From Parietaria judaica (taxonomy: Eukaryota; Streptophyta; Magnoliopsida; Rosales; Urticaceae): a DNA stretch of 64,000 bases. The position numbers and the translations under genes were made by a program. Of the stretch, positions 1-11,500 are shown piece after piece. Positions within the stretch are counted from its first letter, which is position 1, and each line of letters begins with the position of its first letter. The notes beneath the pieces are model-generated. The model was given only the letters and a program-made list of their open reading frames with translations, had not been told where the DNA came from and did not search any database. The stretch spans positions 35,724,521 through 35,788,520 of the forward strand of contig OX940866.1 of the NCBI GenBank assembly GCA_954871525.1. Reading direction: 5' to 3'.

Positions 1-37
1 ATTCACCCCGCTGATCACCAACGAGAAAATCAGGGAC

Positions 38-553
38 GTGGGAAGGGTCAACGTCCCGCGTTACGACGGAAAGACCGATCCAAGAGCATATCTCCGGGCG
101 TTCTACATCGCGATGGGGAGAGCCGATCTCCAGCCTCACCAACGAGATGCGGGATATTGCCAGATATTCGCCGAGCACCTCGTGCAGAATGCACTCGATT
201 GGTTCTCGAGACTACAACCAGCCACAATCAGCTCGTTTGATCAGCTGACAACACTTTTCCTAAAGCATTTCTCCATGTTCATCGAGACGGAGACCACGGT
301 GGCGCAGCTTTACGCGCTGCAACAAACAAAGGATGAGCCACTTCGGAACTTCATAGCCATATTCAAGGATGTGCTATCACGCCTTAACGGAGTAAGCGAT
401 GAAACAACAATTGCGGCCCTGACCGCAGGACTGTGGTATAAATCAAAATTCAGGCAGGATATCTGCGTGAACCGTTATACCTCGATCGAGGACGTAATGC
501 ACCGCGGGGGTAATTGGATTCGGTTCAAGGAGGAGTACTCCGGCAACGCCTAA
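38..553 (+). pseudogene. Tat element Gag capsid region (Retrotrans_gag), frame lost at the 3' end
   Basis: This 171-codon frame is the capsid part of a Ty3/gypsy Gag, which packages the element RNA in cytoplasmic particles. Visible signs are the YDGKTDPRAYLRAFYIAM opening, the LDWFSRL motif and the RFKDVLSRL-type helix region common to plant gypsy Gag proteins. The first in-frame ATG here is probably not the true start, because the real N-terminus lies upstream of the window. The frame stops at 553, and the next Gag segment (666 onward) is in another frame, so at least one indel lies in 540-666. Confidence 0.82.
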
Positions 554-665
554 GTTCAACAATCCCCCAAGGCCACCACGGGACTCCGGCCACAACAGAG
601 GATCCGGACCTCACCGAGGTAATGCACCCCAACCTAAGCGAAGCCACCTGCCCCCGGGTTACGTA

Positions 666-1427
666 ATGAACTCGGAGAAGGACGAGGTCAACATGGCCCA
701 AGGCGGCGGCACGACAGCAAAGGCAGATCAGTGGCCAAAAGACCCGAAAGCCTACTGTAAATTCCACAAGGTGTTCGGACACGCAGCAGCCCAATGCCGC
801 AAGCTACAGATGGCCCTGGCGGAAAAGCTGGAGCGAGGCGAAATGAGCGACCTCGACATCGAGGCCTTGAACCCAAAGTTGCAGGGAAGCGTAAGCCCGG
901 ATGGCGACCCGGCGACCTCGAAGAAGAGGAAACACAAGAAGAACCGAGCTCCCCAATCTGGGGAAGTCCCCGACACCCCATTCAAAAAGAAGGGGAAGCA
1001 GGTCAACGAGGTCGAAGACGACGGCCAAGAGAAAACGTCCCAGGTCATCAACGTGATAATGGGAGGATCTCAGTATTGCAAGCCCTCGGTTAACTCGATC
1101 AAAGCCCACCAGCGGAAGCTCCAATCAGACGCGCCCCGCCAAATTTTCCAGGGGCCTAAAGCCCTCATCGCGTTTAAAGAGAGCGAAGCTCGGGAGCTCC
1201 CAGGACCACACGATGATGCGTTAGTCATAACTCTCAACATCGCAAACTGGAAAACCAAAAGGATTCTCATCGATAACGGAAGTTCCGCAGATGTAATTTT
1301 CCTATCAACCCTGAGCCAAATGAAAGTAAGGCCCGAGGACATTAACAGGGAAACAGTGCCTCTCACCGGTTTTAGCGGCCACTCCGTCAACACCGTCGGG
1401 GAGATCAAACTCCCCGTAATGGCATGA
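666..1427 (+). pseudogene. Tat element Gag C-terminus with zinc-knuckle-like motif and aspartic protease
   Basis: This 253-codon stretch holds a CKFHKVFGHAAAQC motif (C-x2-H-x4-H-x4-C, the Tat-type variant of the Gag zinc knuckle) near residues 31-44. A basic linker follows, and then the retroviral-type protease core LIDNGSSADVIF near residues 200-212. In Tat elements the active-site triplet is D-N/S-G, so the protease core looks conserved. The frame is cut by TGA at 1425-1427. The translation after it still reads as protease C-terminus and the Tat MRAVPSTYHQ segment, in the same frame, with further stops near 1576 and 1661. The stops are therefore point lesions rather than the natural end. 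Confidence 0.83.
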
Positions 1428-1688
1428 GGCGTGAACGTTACAACCACGTTCCTGATCATAGACTGCCCATCGCCCTACAATGCGATCCTAGGAAGACCAT
1501 GGCTGCACGCCATGAGAGCAGTGCCCTCGACGTATCACCAAAGTCTACAATTCCCGAGCGATGAAGGGATCAAATAGATCCGAGGTGACCAGGCCATGGC
1601 GCGGAGATGCTACATGAACAACTTTTTGCTTGCCAAACAAAGTACAGTAAATCAAGCATAGCAATTACAGCATCCCCGAATAAACGAG

Positions 1689-2612
1689 GTGAAAAACACT
1701 TCGGAAGAAGAAAACGAGTCCCCAACAGTCGAGATGGTGCGACAAGTCCCCATTGACGACAAAAACCCCGAGAACACCGTTGGTATTGGGAGCGAGTTGA
1801 AGGGCAAAATACTCAAACGACTCATCAAGTTCTTGAAAAAGAAAAAAGAATGCTTTGCCTGGTCCCACGAAGACATGCCAGGGATCAGTCTGGAAATCAT
1901 CTCGTATCAACTCAATGTTGACCCAAGCTTCAAACCAATCAAGAAGAAGAGAAGAAAACTGGCCCCAGACCGCTCCAAAGCGGTGAACGAGCAGGTCGAG
2001 AGGCTACTCAAAATGGGATCGATCCACGAGGTTAGATACCCAGACTGGCTGGCAAATATAGTCGTGGTCAAGAAAAATAACGGGAAATGGAGGGTGTGCA
2101 TTGATTTCACCGACCTAAATAAGGCCTGCCCCAAGGACAGCTTCCCGCTCCCGCACATCGACAGACTTGTCGAAGCAACATGCGGGCACGAGTTACTTTC
2201 TTTTATGGACGCTTTTTCCGGTTATAATCAGATTCTGATGCACCCCGACGACCAAGAAAAGACCTCGTTCATAACTGAACGGGGAATCTATTGCTACAAG
2301 GTAATGCCCTTCGGGCTGAAAAACGCAGGGGCCACCTACCAAAGACTCGTGAACAAAATGTTCTCGGATTTTCTCGGTAGAACCATGGAAGTCTACATAG
2401 ACGACATGTTGGTCAAATCCAAACGATCAGAAGATCACATCGCCCACCTCGAACAATGCTTCGAGATGCTGAAAAAGTATCAAATGAAGCTAAACCCCTC
2501 TAAATGTTCATTCGGGGTGTCATCAGGAAAGTTCCTAGGATACCTCGTTACACAACGTGGCATAGAGGCAAACCCAGACCAGATAAATGCCCTGTTAAAA
2601 ATGCCCTGTTAA
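1689..2612 (+). pseudogene. Tat element reverse transcriptase, N-terminal and catalytic part
   Basis: The frame holds classical RT blocks: the VVVKKNNGKWRVCIDFTDLN block, FPLPHIDRLV, the LLSFMDAFSGYNQI block with its first catalytic Asp, the FGLKNAGATYQRLVN block, and VYIDDMLVKS with the catalytic D-D pair. It would copy element RNA into cDNA in the cytoplasmic particle. It lies in the same frame as the protease segment upstream. It ends early because of a 14-bp tandem duplication around 2592-2619 (two copies of tgttaaaaatgccc), which shifts the frame into the segment annotated next. Confidence 0.9.
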
Positions 2613-4951
2613 AAATGCCCTCACCTCGCAGCGTGAAAGAGGTTCAAAGGCTCACGGGGCGGATCGCAGCACTAAACCGATTCATCTCGCGATCGACCGA
2701 CAAATGCCTTCCCTTCTACAAAATGCTGAAGGGAAATGAAAAATTTGAGTGGACTAACGAATGCCAACAAGCTTTCCAAGAATTAAAAAGATATTTGTCT
2801 ACCCCACTAATATTGGTCAGCCCGGTCATCGGCGAACCACTCTTAGTCTACCTCGCAGTAACAGCCTACGCGGTAAGTAGCGTACTCGTCAGAGAAGACC
2901 GAGGTGATCAGAAGCCCATCTTCTACACCAGTAAGTCACTAGAGGACGCAGAAACCCGATATCCTACCATGGAGAAGGTGGCACTCGCCCTCATCACGGC
3001 GGCAAGAAAGTTGAGACCATATTTTCAAGCGCATACCATCGTGGTAATGACGCTGCAACCACTGCGATCGGTGCTACACAGTCCAAACCAATCCGGAAGG
3101 TTGACCAAATGGGCAATAGAACTCAGTGAATTCGACATCGAATACAAAATAAGGACATGCGCTAAATCGCAAGTCCTAGCTGATTTCGTTGTAGAACTTA
3201 ATACCGAGAAACCCGAAAACGAGTCAGCTGACGAAGCATGGACAGTAAAAGTAGACGGATCGTCGAATCAAAACGGATCCGGCGTAGGAATTCACCTCGT
3301 GACCCCAAGTGGCGAGGTGATAGAACAATCTTTTTGCCTCAACTTCAAGGCTTCAAACAACGAAGCCGAATACGAAGCCCTAATCGCCGGCCTCAAGCTG
3401 GCACGGGTGGTGGGAGCACGGAACGTCAAAGTTTACTCCGATTCGAAGTTGGTTACAAGCCAGATAGCGGGAAAATACGAGGCAAAAAACCAGAGAATGA
3501 GTGCCTACCTAACCGTGGTAAACCAACTAATCAAGATGTTCGAAAAAGTCGAAATAGACCAGATCCTGAGAAGCGAGAACGCACAGGCCGACGCACTAGC
3601 AGGGTTGGCATCCACCTCGGACCCCGAGGTAAAACTCATCATCCCGGTAGAAACTATAGATGCACCAAGCATCGACTTAACGGTGCACAACATCGAACTC
3701 AGCCCGGAAGACTGGAGGACTCCAGTAATCAAATTCCTACGAGGTGACGAAACACCTCGGGATCGGCAAGAGGCTAGAAAATTGAGGGCCAAAAGTTCAA
3801 GATTCTGCCTAATAAACGACACGCTTTACAAACGAAGCTTCAGCGGACCATACCTCAAATGCTTAGGGGAAGATGAAGCGAAGAATGTCATCCGCGAAGT
3901 GCACGAAGGAAGCTGCGGAAACTATTCCGGAGGAAGATCCTTGGCTAACAAAATCAAAAGACAAGGGTTCTTCTGGCCCACAATGCCGAGGGATAGCGAA
4001 TTACACGTACGAAAATGCGATGCATGTCAAAGGCACGCGCCTACAATTAGGCAACCCGCACTAAAATTGTCTTCCGTCACAGTGCCTTACCCATTCATAA
4101 AATGGTCGATGGATATCATCGGACCAATGCCGGCAGCAAAAGGATTAACAATGTTCTTACTAATAGCAACCGACTACTTCAAAAATGGGGTAGAGGCCAA
4201 GGCCTATGCACACATAAAGGATGTAGACGCGGAAAATTTCGTGTGGAAAAACATAATCTGCAGATACGGGCTCCCGAAGGAGATCATTGCAGATAACGGA
4301 CCGCAATTCATCTCGAGCAGGTTTAAAAATTTCTGCGCCACACAAGGAATCTCTCTTAACACCTCGACCCCGAGATACCCAGAAGGGAACGGACACTCCG
4401 AAGTGGCAAACCGAACAATAATCGACGAGATCAAGAAGAGGTTGGACAGCAAGAAAGGGAGATGTCCCGAAGAGTTAAACGGAGTGCTTTAGGCATACCG
4501 AACCACACCTCGACGGGCCACGGGCCACGGGCCACTGGTATACAGAACCGAGGCAATGGTGCCAGCCGAAGCAGAATCTTTAAGCTTGAGACAAGAATTT
4601 TGCCCAGATTGGCCAGACGAAAACAAAGAGATGTTAAAAGATCAACTCGACTACATCGAGGAACGAAGAGAAAGAGCTTTGAGTAGGATCGTCAACTACC
4701 AAAGGGTAATTGAAAGATACTACAACTCGAAAGTTCGACCTCGTTCGTTCAAAGTAGGAGACTTGGTACTTCGCAAGGTGTTTCAAAACACCTCGGAATT
4801 AAACGCTGGAAAGCTGGGGATAAACTGGGAAGGACCATACATCGTGTCCGAAATAGTGAAACCCGGTGTGTACAGACTCAATAATTCGGACGGACTAAAA
4901 GTCCTCCGAAGTTGGAACACCCAACACCTAAAAAGATATTATTCTTATTAG
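2613..4951 (+). pseudogene. Tat element RT thumb, RNase H and integrase, with one internal TAG
   Basis: After the duplication-induced frame change the polyprotein continues with the RT end (VKEVQRLTGRIAALNRFISR). The RNase H regions (LLVYLAVTAYAVSSVLVRE, then the archaeal-type RNase H with VKVDGSSNQNGSGVGI) come next. Then the integrase zinc-binding H-H-C-C segment (CDACQRHA) and the DDE core (WSMDIIGPMP; IIADNGPQF) follow. The double RNase H is typical of Tat elements. A TAG at 4490-4492 replaces the conserved Trp of the L-W-AYRTT motif. Reading continues in the same frame to 4951, ending in the integrase C-terminal fold (VGDLVLRKV, GPYIVSEIV). A 7-bp unit (gggccac) is repeated three times near 4518 and sits where the family normally has a few different residues. 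Confidence 0.88.
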
Positions 4952-5691
4952 AATAAATATCACCTCGAACTACGTAGTGGCTTGATCCCGGTAAACTCGG
5001 GTACGTAGGCAGCCTCCCGCAGGCACAGCCCAATTCCTACTAACTTCAATAAATCACTCCGATCAATCCTACTCTTCTTTGCTAGTAATCCCCCCCGGGG
5101 TGGGAGCATGGGAACGACCCAGCTCTCGCCACTTGAGAGCAACATCGAAGCTCGCAAGGATGAGGAAAAGTGCTCACAAACATATAAAAGCACCTCGAGT
5201 CATATGAACACATCGAGAAAACACATCTTCCTAGCCTATATATCTCGGCCGCACAAACACCCAAAAATCTCCTCGGATTCGATTTCGAAATAAGGCTCAC
5301 TTTCACAACCCGACGTGAAAGCGACCCGAAAAGAAAACATCCACGGGATCGATTAACCGGGTTGCGCGGAAATATACGCAGACCAAACACCGGGGCACGC
5401 GAACCAAGCAAAGAAGCAAGTAAAGGATGACGAAACAAAAATTTATTGAAAGGGAAACATTGAATTCCAACAGCAAAAGTCACCTCGACAAAATGAAGTG
5501 ACAACATCCAGGTCGGACTCCCGACCAAACAAGATGCACAAATCCCAAAAGAAAACCTAAAGCACCCAGGTTGGACTCCCAACCAAAAAAGGTGCGGATT
5601 GTCATAAATATGGCAGAAATTGAAACGGAAAGACAAAAACTAAAAAGGAGAAACCCCTCGAGCTGATTAATTCTCCTCGTTGATGTCGGCC
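4952..5691 (+). repeat. Tat element post-pol spacer with internal direct repeats
   Basis: No convincing coding capacity lies between the integrase end and the antisense ORF. Two similar segments (about 5503-5545 and 5565-5600) share the motif CAGGTyGGACTCCCrACCAAA followed by a short purine run, so the spacer carries a degenerate short tandem repeat. The ggactcccaacc core is a small inverted repeat (ttgg...ccaa) that could form a hairpin. Such spacers are usual in Tat elements. Confidence 0.5.
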
Positions 5692-6969
5692 TTACGATCC
5701 CCGGTCTCCTCCTCCTCCGTCGTCGCCCACGACCTCGTCCTCGCCTAGCCCGACACCTAAAGCATCCTCCTCGCCTGAGGTAGCTTCGGGAGCCTCTTCT
5801 CGATTCTCTTTGACGGTGAGAGCGGGGTCGCGACGCGCGTCCGAGATGGCGCCAGGGCGAGACGAGGTGGGGCTTGAAGCCAGAGAGAGCCCGGAACCGA
5901 CGGCACGAGGCGGAACACCACCTGGGAAATGAAATCCATCATAAGCACTCCAGCAACGAATCCAACGCCATATCTTCGGGAGTCTCATCGGTCCCGGAAG
6001 AAACGTGGAGAACAAGCGGGGTGGGGTCCTTACGATGATTGGGAGATGAGTGCTGGCTGCTCGAAGACGTCATAGACTCCCCGGGCGCTGCGGAATAAAG
6101 AAAACGAGGTGAAAAACGCACCTCAATCACATCGGTGAAAAACTTTGCGCGGTGAAAAAGAACCTACCAAAGGCAGATAGAGGAGGAACTTAGAGCACTT
6201 GACCTACGTCGGTCCGGAATTTCCAGTACCCAGAGGCCCAAATCCTGCTGACTGGAAAATCGTTCCAATCCACCCTGTTCTTTGGGGCCAGAATCTTCTT
6301 GAGCCCTCTGAACCTCTGATCAGCCTCCGGTACCACAATCTTGGTCACTGAAAGGCAAAACTGATTCGACAATCAGAACGGAAAAAGACAAAAATGACGA
6401 GAATTAAAAGGCACCAAGGTAAGCCTTCAAAGCCCACCAGGGCCAGAACTCCATCTCGGAGGCTTCAGCGCCTCCGGTCGAACATCTCTGAAGAAGAAAA
6501 ACCTCTCCGTCCACCCTCCTCGCACATCGGAAGTCCCTTTGAGGATTCTTCCCATCCTCCCGTTCAAGAAGAACCTCCCCGAAGACTTCCCCGCGCTCTT
6601 GGGGTAATAAAAACGAACAAGATCCTCAACAGTGAGGACCGCCCTGTTCTCCCGTGACATGACCCCTAGAGCCACGAGATTCCGATAGGCGTTTGGGACC
6701 AACTGCCCAGGAGCCAAGCCGACGTGCTGGAGAAACTCGACGATCACGTCGGGAAGGGGAAACTCAACCCCGGCTTCAAAGAAAGCCTCGTAGACGCACG
6801 ACCACCCTGGCTTCTCTTCAAAAGCTCGATCTATCGCGCCCGGAACCTCTGTCTCGATAAAATCAGGAACATTGTATAGGCTCCGGAGCTCGCGGAGATA
6901 GGTCGGAGTGATTACAGAGAGGGTGCCATCAGCTTGGAACGAATCACTTTTCGAACCAGAGGCAAACAT
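5692..6969 (-). CDS. Antisense multi-exon ORF of the Tat element (Transposase_28 / putative gypsy type transposon)
   Basis: The opposite strand holds a frame from ATG at 6969 to about 6427 (about 180 codons). It contains the PGWSCVYEAFFEAGVEFPLP and VEFLQHVGLAPGQLVPNAYR blocks, which I recognise as the plant PF04195-type 'putative gypsy type transposon' domain. A second block begins at 6347 after a good acceptor (tttgcctttcag) and reads VTKIVVPEADQRFRGLKK onward to about 6190. A third block begins near 6088 after another acceptor (tttattccgcag) and reads to 5692 with an acidic E/D/G-rich tail. Exon joins are inferred, not proven. The N-terminal block shows no internal stop, unlike gag-pol of the same copy. 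Function is unknown. Tat/Retand elements are known to carry antisense ORFs between pol and the 3' LTR. Confidence 0.6.
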
Positions 6970-7543
6970 TTTTTCCGATTGCTAGGAGAGAGAGAGGAAG
7001 AGGAAGAAGAGTGCGAAGGGAATGGAAAGAAAAGCACGTTAAGGGTTTAAAAACTCACCTCTGCGAAACCGCCCCCTAATATCCACACTCCACGATCTCC
7101 AAAAAACTGCCAAGCAATCATGGCCTCGAAGCCGAAGGGGCTAAATAGGCCCCCATCATCTCCGAAATAGGTGTGTCAGCCTCAAACCCCCTCAGTCAAG
7201 ACCGTTGTCAAATCAAAGCCTTGATTGGCTCAAAGCTCGGCGCAAATGATCGAAAGGGAGAAAGGCATACGCTAAGCCAATCTGAGCATGCCACGTATAC
7301 AGCCCATGCAAAACCCTAAAAAAACCCCCCACGAATTGATTCGGTCTGTAACTGAACAATTTAAATTTTCATGCTTGAAAAGCAAGGATCGCGCCAAAAA
7401 GCAGTTAACATTTGCTTCAAAAAATTCAATGGCAAAAATACCTCAAGTCTCCACATATTTTGTGATTAGAAGAAAAATCCAACACACTTACAACGACATA
7501 AAGTCCGTTGACCAACCTTTGCTCAACGTACTGGGGGGCTCAC
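6970..7543. promoter_or_regulatory. Non-coding stretch between antisense ORF start and 3' LTR
   Basis: No supported gene is seen. By position it holds the 5' leader and promoter of the antisense ORF: a purine-rich GAGAGAGAGGAAGAGG stretch lies just upstream of its ATG. It also holds the plus-strand polypurine tract ctggggggct at 7531-7540, directly before the 3' LTR. The assignment of the tract rests on its purine run and on its position next to the TG that starts the LTR. Confidence 0.45.
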
Positions 7544-8225
7544 TGATGATGCTGGATTTCATCCCCACGGAAAAACGACATCAAGATGACGAACTACACC
7601 CATTAGGGCAAACGATATAGGATCCAAAGAGAGTCGGGCCTTACGATGAACCAGCAGGCTTAAAAAGCAGCCCAACAACTTTGGACCATCAAGAAGCCAC
7701 TTCAAAAGCATATTCAACAAACGGCCTAGCCTTCTCACAAATTAGGCCCATGAAGACTCACCCGGTCAGCCCACGAAGACCCATCAGTCTCGAAGAATAG
7801 GCATGTTCACTCTTTATTGACCAAGCCAGAGTCCTCCACGTGGAAAGAGACCAAATACCACGTCGTCGAAACTTTACACGTGGTGATCAAAGCAGAGGCG
7901 AAGGGAGATTCATTTAGTCTACTAGCCGTTACTGAATTATAGGAAAAGAGACGTTGTAATTCAGATTATAAATGAAGCCTACGAAGTAACCCTAGGGGAA
8001 TGATCTTGTTCTACGCTTTACACTAGCTTTTCACCTTGGATTCACTTTGCTGTCAATCAAACATACAAGTTCCTTATTATCGATCAATTCTTTACCAAAT
8101 TGTCATCTCGTATCTTTATTCACCGAAGTGGGTTTTATCTCGGATAGTTAAGATCCATTGTTGTATTCATTGTAAACAGAGTGCTATCACTTTGTGACAC
8201 TTGGTCGTGATTATTCACATCAACA
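7544..8225 (+). repeat. 3' LTR of the Tat element
   Basis: The segment starts TGATGATG just after a polypurine run and ends CATCAACA, giving near-matching inverted ends. A TATA-like box (tataaatgaag) lies at about 7969, followed by the transcript leader. The other LTR is outside the window, so the borders are inferred from the end motifs only. Confidence 0.6.
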
Positions 8226-8332
8226 GAAACCACTTTGATGTACTTATATACTTAAATAGTTTTTTTTTTTTAGCTTAACAGATATTCTATATTCACTTAT
8301 AGCCTTCTCGTAATTGGAATACTACATTTCGG

Positions 8333-8335
<3 letters not shown>

Positions 8336-8396
<61 letters not shown>
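8336..8396. repeat. (TA)n microsatellite
   Basis: About 30 uninterrupted TA units lie between the Tat 3' LTR and the 3' end of the SFSWAP gene. The likely 3' UTR of that gene (8400-8591) ends next to it. Confidence 0.97.
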
Positions 8397-8401
<5 letters not shown>

Positions 8402-8591
8402 TGAATACCCTATTTTAACAATAACTTAAGACATGAGCTTCCGAAAAAGGAAAAAAAATCATAATCAACTTTTTTTTTTTGGTAATGATCTCTAAGCATA
8501 TTAGAGTTAATTACAGAGTGACAATTGTTGTGAAACCAAGCAATGGTCTTTCAATTGGTACAAGATATCGCCTTTTTCCGTCGATCACGGT

Positions 8592-11500
8592 TTACATGGT
8601 TGCCATCAACATTGCCCGTATTTTGGCCCGTAAATCATCAGAAACCTCTGATACTTCGGCAGGCCGAGGCTGCAAGTTTCTTTGTTCGGCTGATTCCTCC
8701 GGCAAGTCAATTGGCGCCTCTGTACTATCCCCTCGGCTTTCGTTTGCTTTCGGTTGATCCGACTTAGCATGGATCTCTCCTTCCGATTCCACATCTCTTC
8801 CGGACTTGTGCTTTCTACGTCTACCAGATTTGCTACGGCGCTGACCCTCATCATCGGACGAGGAAGATTCGCTGTGTTTGTGTCTATGTCGTTGTTCCGA
8901 ACAGTGACGACGTCGCTCTCGGTCATCCTCGGAGCTGTAATGTTTTTGTCGTTTTGTCCTAGAGGACCGGTATTCGTCTTCTTCAGAGGAAATACTATGC
9001 TTACGCCGATGTCGAGAGTCACGATCGTAATCGCCGGAGTGCTCGTCCACGTCATTTTGATGACGCCGTCGAGAATCTCTGTGCTTATGCTTATCTCTTC
9101 CATGGCGAGACGAGCGATGAGATCTGTGCTTTTTTCTTGAGTTGTCTAACTCGCCATCGATGTTTTCTTCTTCTTCTTCTTCTACGTCTATCGTAGATTT
9201 GGACCGATAGCTACGCTTTGATTGTCGCTCGCTGGACTCGTCAACCAGGGCTTTCTTTTCAAACTTCTCAATCGTTTCAGACGTATTGAGATCAACAGAC
9301 ACCGAAATGCGTTCCCTCTCTTTGCTCGATGAATCACCGGCATCATTCTCCGACGATGAAACCCCAGACCTGGGTGGCTCTACCGACACACTACGCAGCG
9401 TCTCCGGTTTCAAAGGAGCAGCTCCACTCTTCACCATGGCAGTGAATATTTTCGCCCGTCTCAGCCTCTCAGCCTTCAATTTCTGTTCTCTGGTCAACGA
9501 TGCTTCGGATGAATCAGCCTCAGTGACGTCTCGCTTTTGGCTTGAGGATTTCCCAGCGTCGTCGCTCTGGGTGTCGTCTGAATTACGCCGTGATAGCTTT
9601 GGGAAGAGTTCTAAATATGGATTTTTAATTCCCCTAGTAGCGGCTTTGAGGATCGCCGCAGCGGCTTCTGCGTTAATGACAAGTTCCGGTGGTGGCTGGT
9701 TGGGTTTTGGAGGCGGTGATTGGTCGTCCTTTCTGGCTTTTGCGAGAATCATTTTGAACTTCTCTTTCTTATCATTATCATAATCGTTCGGTATATCGCC
9801 TTCCGCTGTTATCAAGGGAAGCTTGTCGCCTTCTCTACCCGTCGGTTTTTTCCCGTGCTTCTCCAAAACAGAGCCCTTGATGGCCGACTGGGACTGCAAT
9901 AAACAAAGTGAGCAGGCAGAGTGATAATCAGCAAAATAAGTTTTAAGGTAAAAAAAGGGGCAAAAAGTAAAGAAAAACCATTTGCAAAACTCACATTCTG
10001 AGTGTTTTGAAGGACTTGTAGATAGTACGGATGGTATTGGTTTGAAGAGAGAAGGAACGGGAATCTTCCAAATTTACGATCTTGCTCCGCAAGAACAGCT
10101 TCAAATTCTTTGCCGTTCCTCAAGATGAACTCAACTATCTTTTCAACAACTCTTTTTAACTCCGCTGGAGGCTCCACTATAGGTAGCTCCACCTTTGCGG
10201 AAATGCTAATAGAGCCTGATGTGTCACCGTCCCTACTCACGACCGACGTGGGATTTTTTATCGTGTTGATGCTCGGGTTCCGTTTTACGGTATGCACTTT
10301 ATCCTTTTTATCTGTATTACTGCACAACATCTCATTCTTCACGGCTGTATTTCCCAAGGAATTCAAACCGTGAGAAACAGTTGCGTTCATGGTATCAACT
10401 GTTTCCCGAGACGTCCTCTGTTTGGGATTTGGTGAATCTTCAGTTGCACCATCCTCGTCCTCATATCCATAAACTGAACCAAGCAAAGATAGTGCACCTC
10501 CAGTCTGATCAGACTTACTAACGTCTTTTTTCTCTGGTTCTAGAGACTTAATATCAACTTCCGAATACTTCAAAAGTTCTTGATTATCAACAAGAAACCT
10601 AAAGTATGGATGAAGATGGTGATCCGGCATCAGAAATCCAAATGTCGGGTTATCTCCTTGTTTTACCCTCAAAACGATTTCTGACTGACCGCCATGCTTG
10701 CTAACGAATGACGCGGTTTTTGCCATGATGTGATGAATCTTCTCTGTTGAAGGCTGTAAAAGAAAAGAAGAAGAAAAATTCATTTCAAAAATGCCGAAGT
10801 TTACAATTACAAAGTATAGCAATATCCAATATATTGTCCATTTAACAGCCTGTGAAGACAAAGTATAGCATAAAGCAAATGACAATAAAGATTAAGAAAG
10901 ATAGAGAACCCTGTGAAGCTTAAGTTTCATCCAATATGACTATCCTAACCCCACCTGCACAGCCCTTGGGTATCAAGAACGCCAGCTCAGCTCCGAGCAT
11001 CTGAAACTTAGACATGGTAAGCCTTAGAATAACACATGCACCTTGGTGATTTACCATCTTGCCACGCTACACTGGTCAAGTATCATAAACATATAACAAA
11101 ACCCATATTGCAGAGATGATTATCCACAGGATAGTACTTACGAGGTTCTGAATCAAGTTTTCTGGCACGGGAAAAGGTGGGCGATAAACAGATTCAACGT
11201 CACTGTTCTTCTGCTGAACTGCTTCATCTACATGTCCATAAGAGAAGCCAACTGCAGTATAGCCACCGCAAACCCCTGGTTCTGCATCTTTACCTTCATC
11301 TGCAAAATAAATATAGGATAACGGTAATCAGTAGACAAATTTATTAAACGAACACTACATCATTTTTACCATCATTACCGTCCAACGTACACAACACCGG
11401 ACTAATACCCGTGTCGTTGATAGATGAGTTCAAGCAAATTCATATTCCATCCTGCAAATTTGAACGGTGTTGGGAGAAACATAACAATTTTATAAACGAG

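Larger units (their letters stand above)
1..8225 (+). mobile_element. Tat-type Ty3/gypsy LTR retrotransposon, 5' end outside window
   Basis: The order is gag, CCHC-like knuckle, aspartic protease, reverse transcriptase, RNase H, integrase, a long spacer with an opposite-strand ORF, then a 3' LTR. This is the Ty3/gypsy order. The DNGSS protease motif, the YIDDM reverse-transcriptase box and the extra antisense ORF behind integrase fit the Tat lineage (Retand/Ogre relatives). The 5' LTR and primer-binding site lie left of base 1, so the target duplication cannot be checked. The copy is dead: gag is frameshifted, the protease-RT link has three stops, a 14-bp tandem duplication shifts the RT frame, and one TAG lies in integrase. 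Confidence 0.9.

Noticed and set aside
8606..9783. Plus-strand and alternative minus-strand frames over the last SFSWAP exon
   Set aside because: The RS/H-rich codons of the real exon keep other frames open. The exon frame has matching splice sites and SURP/RS architecture.
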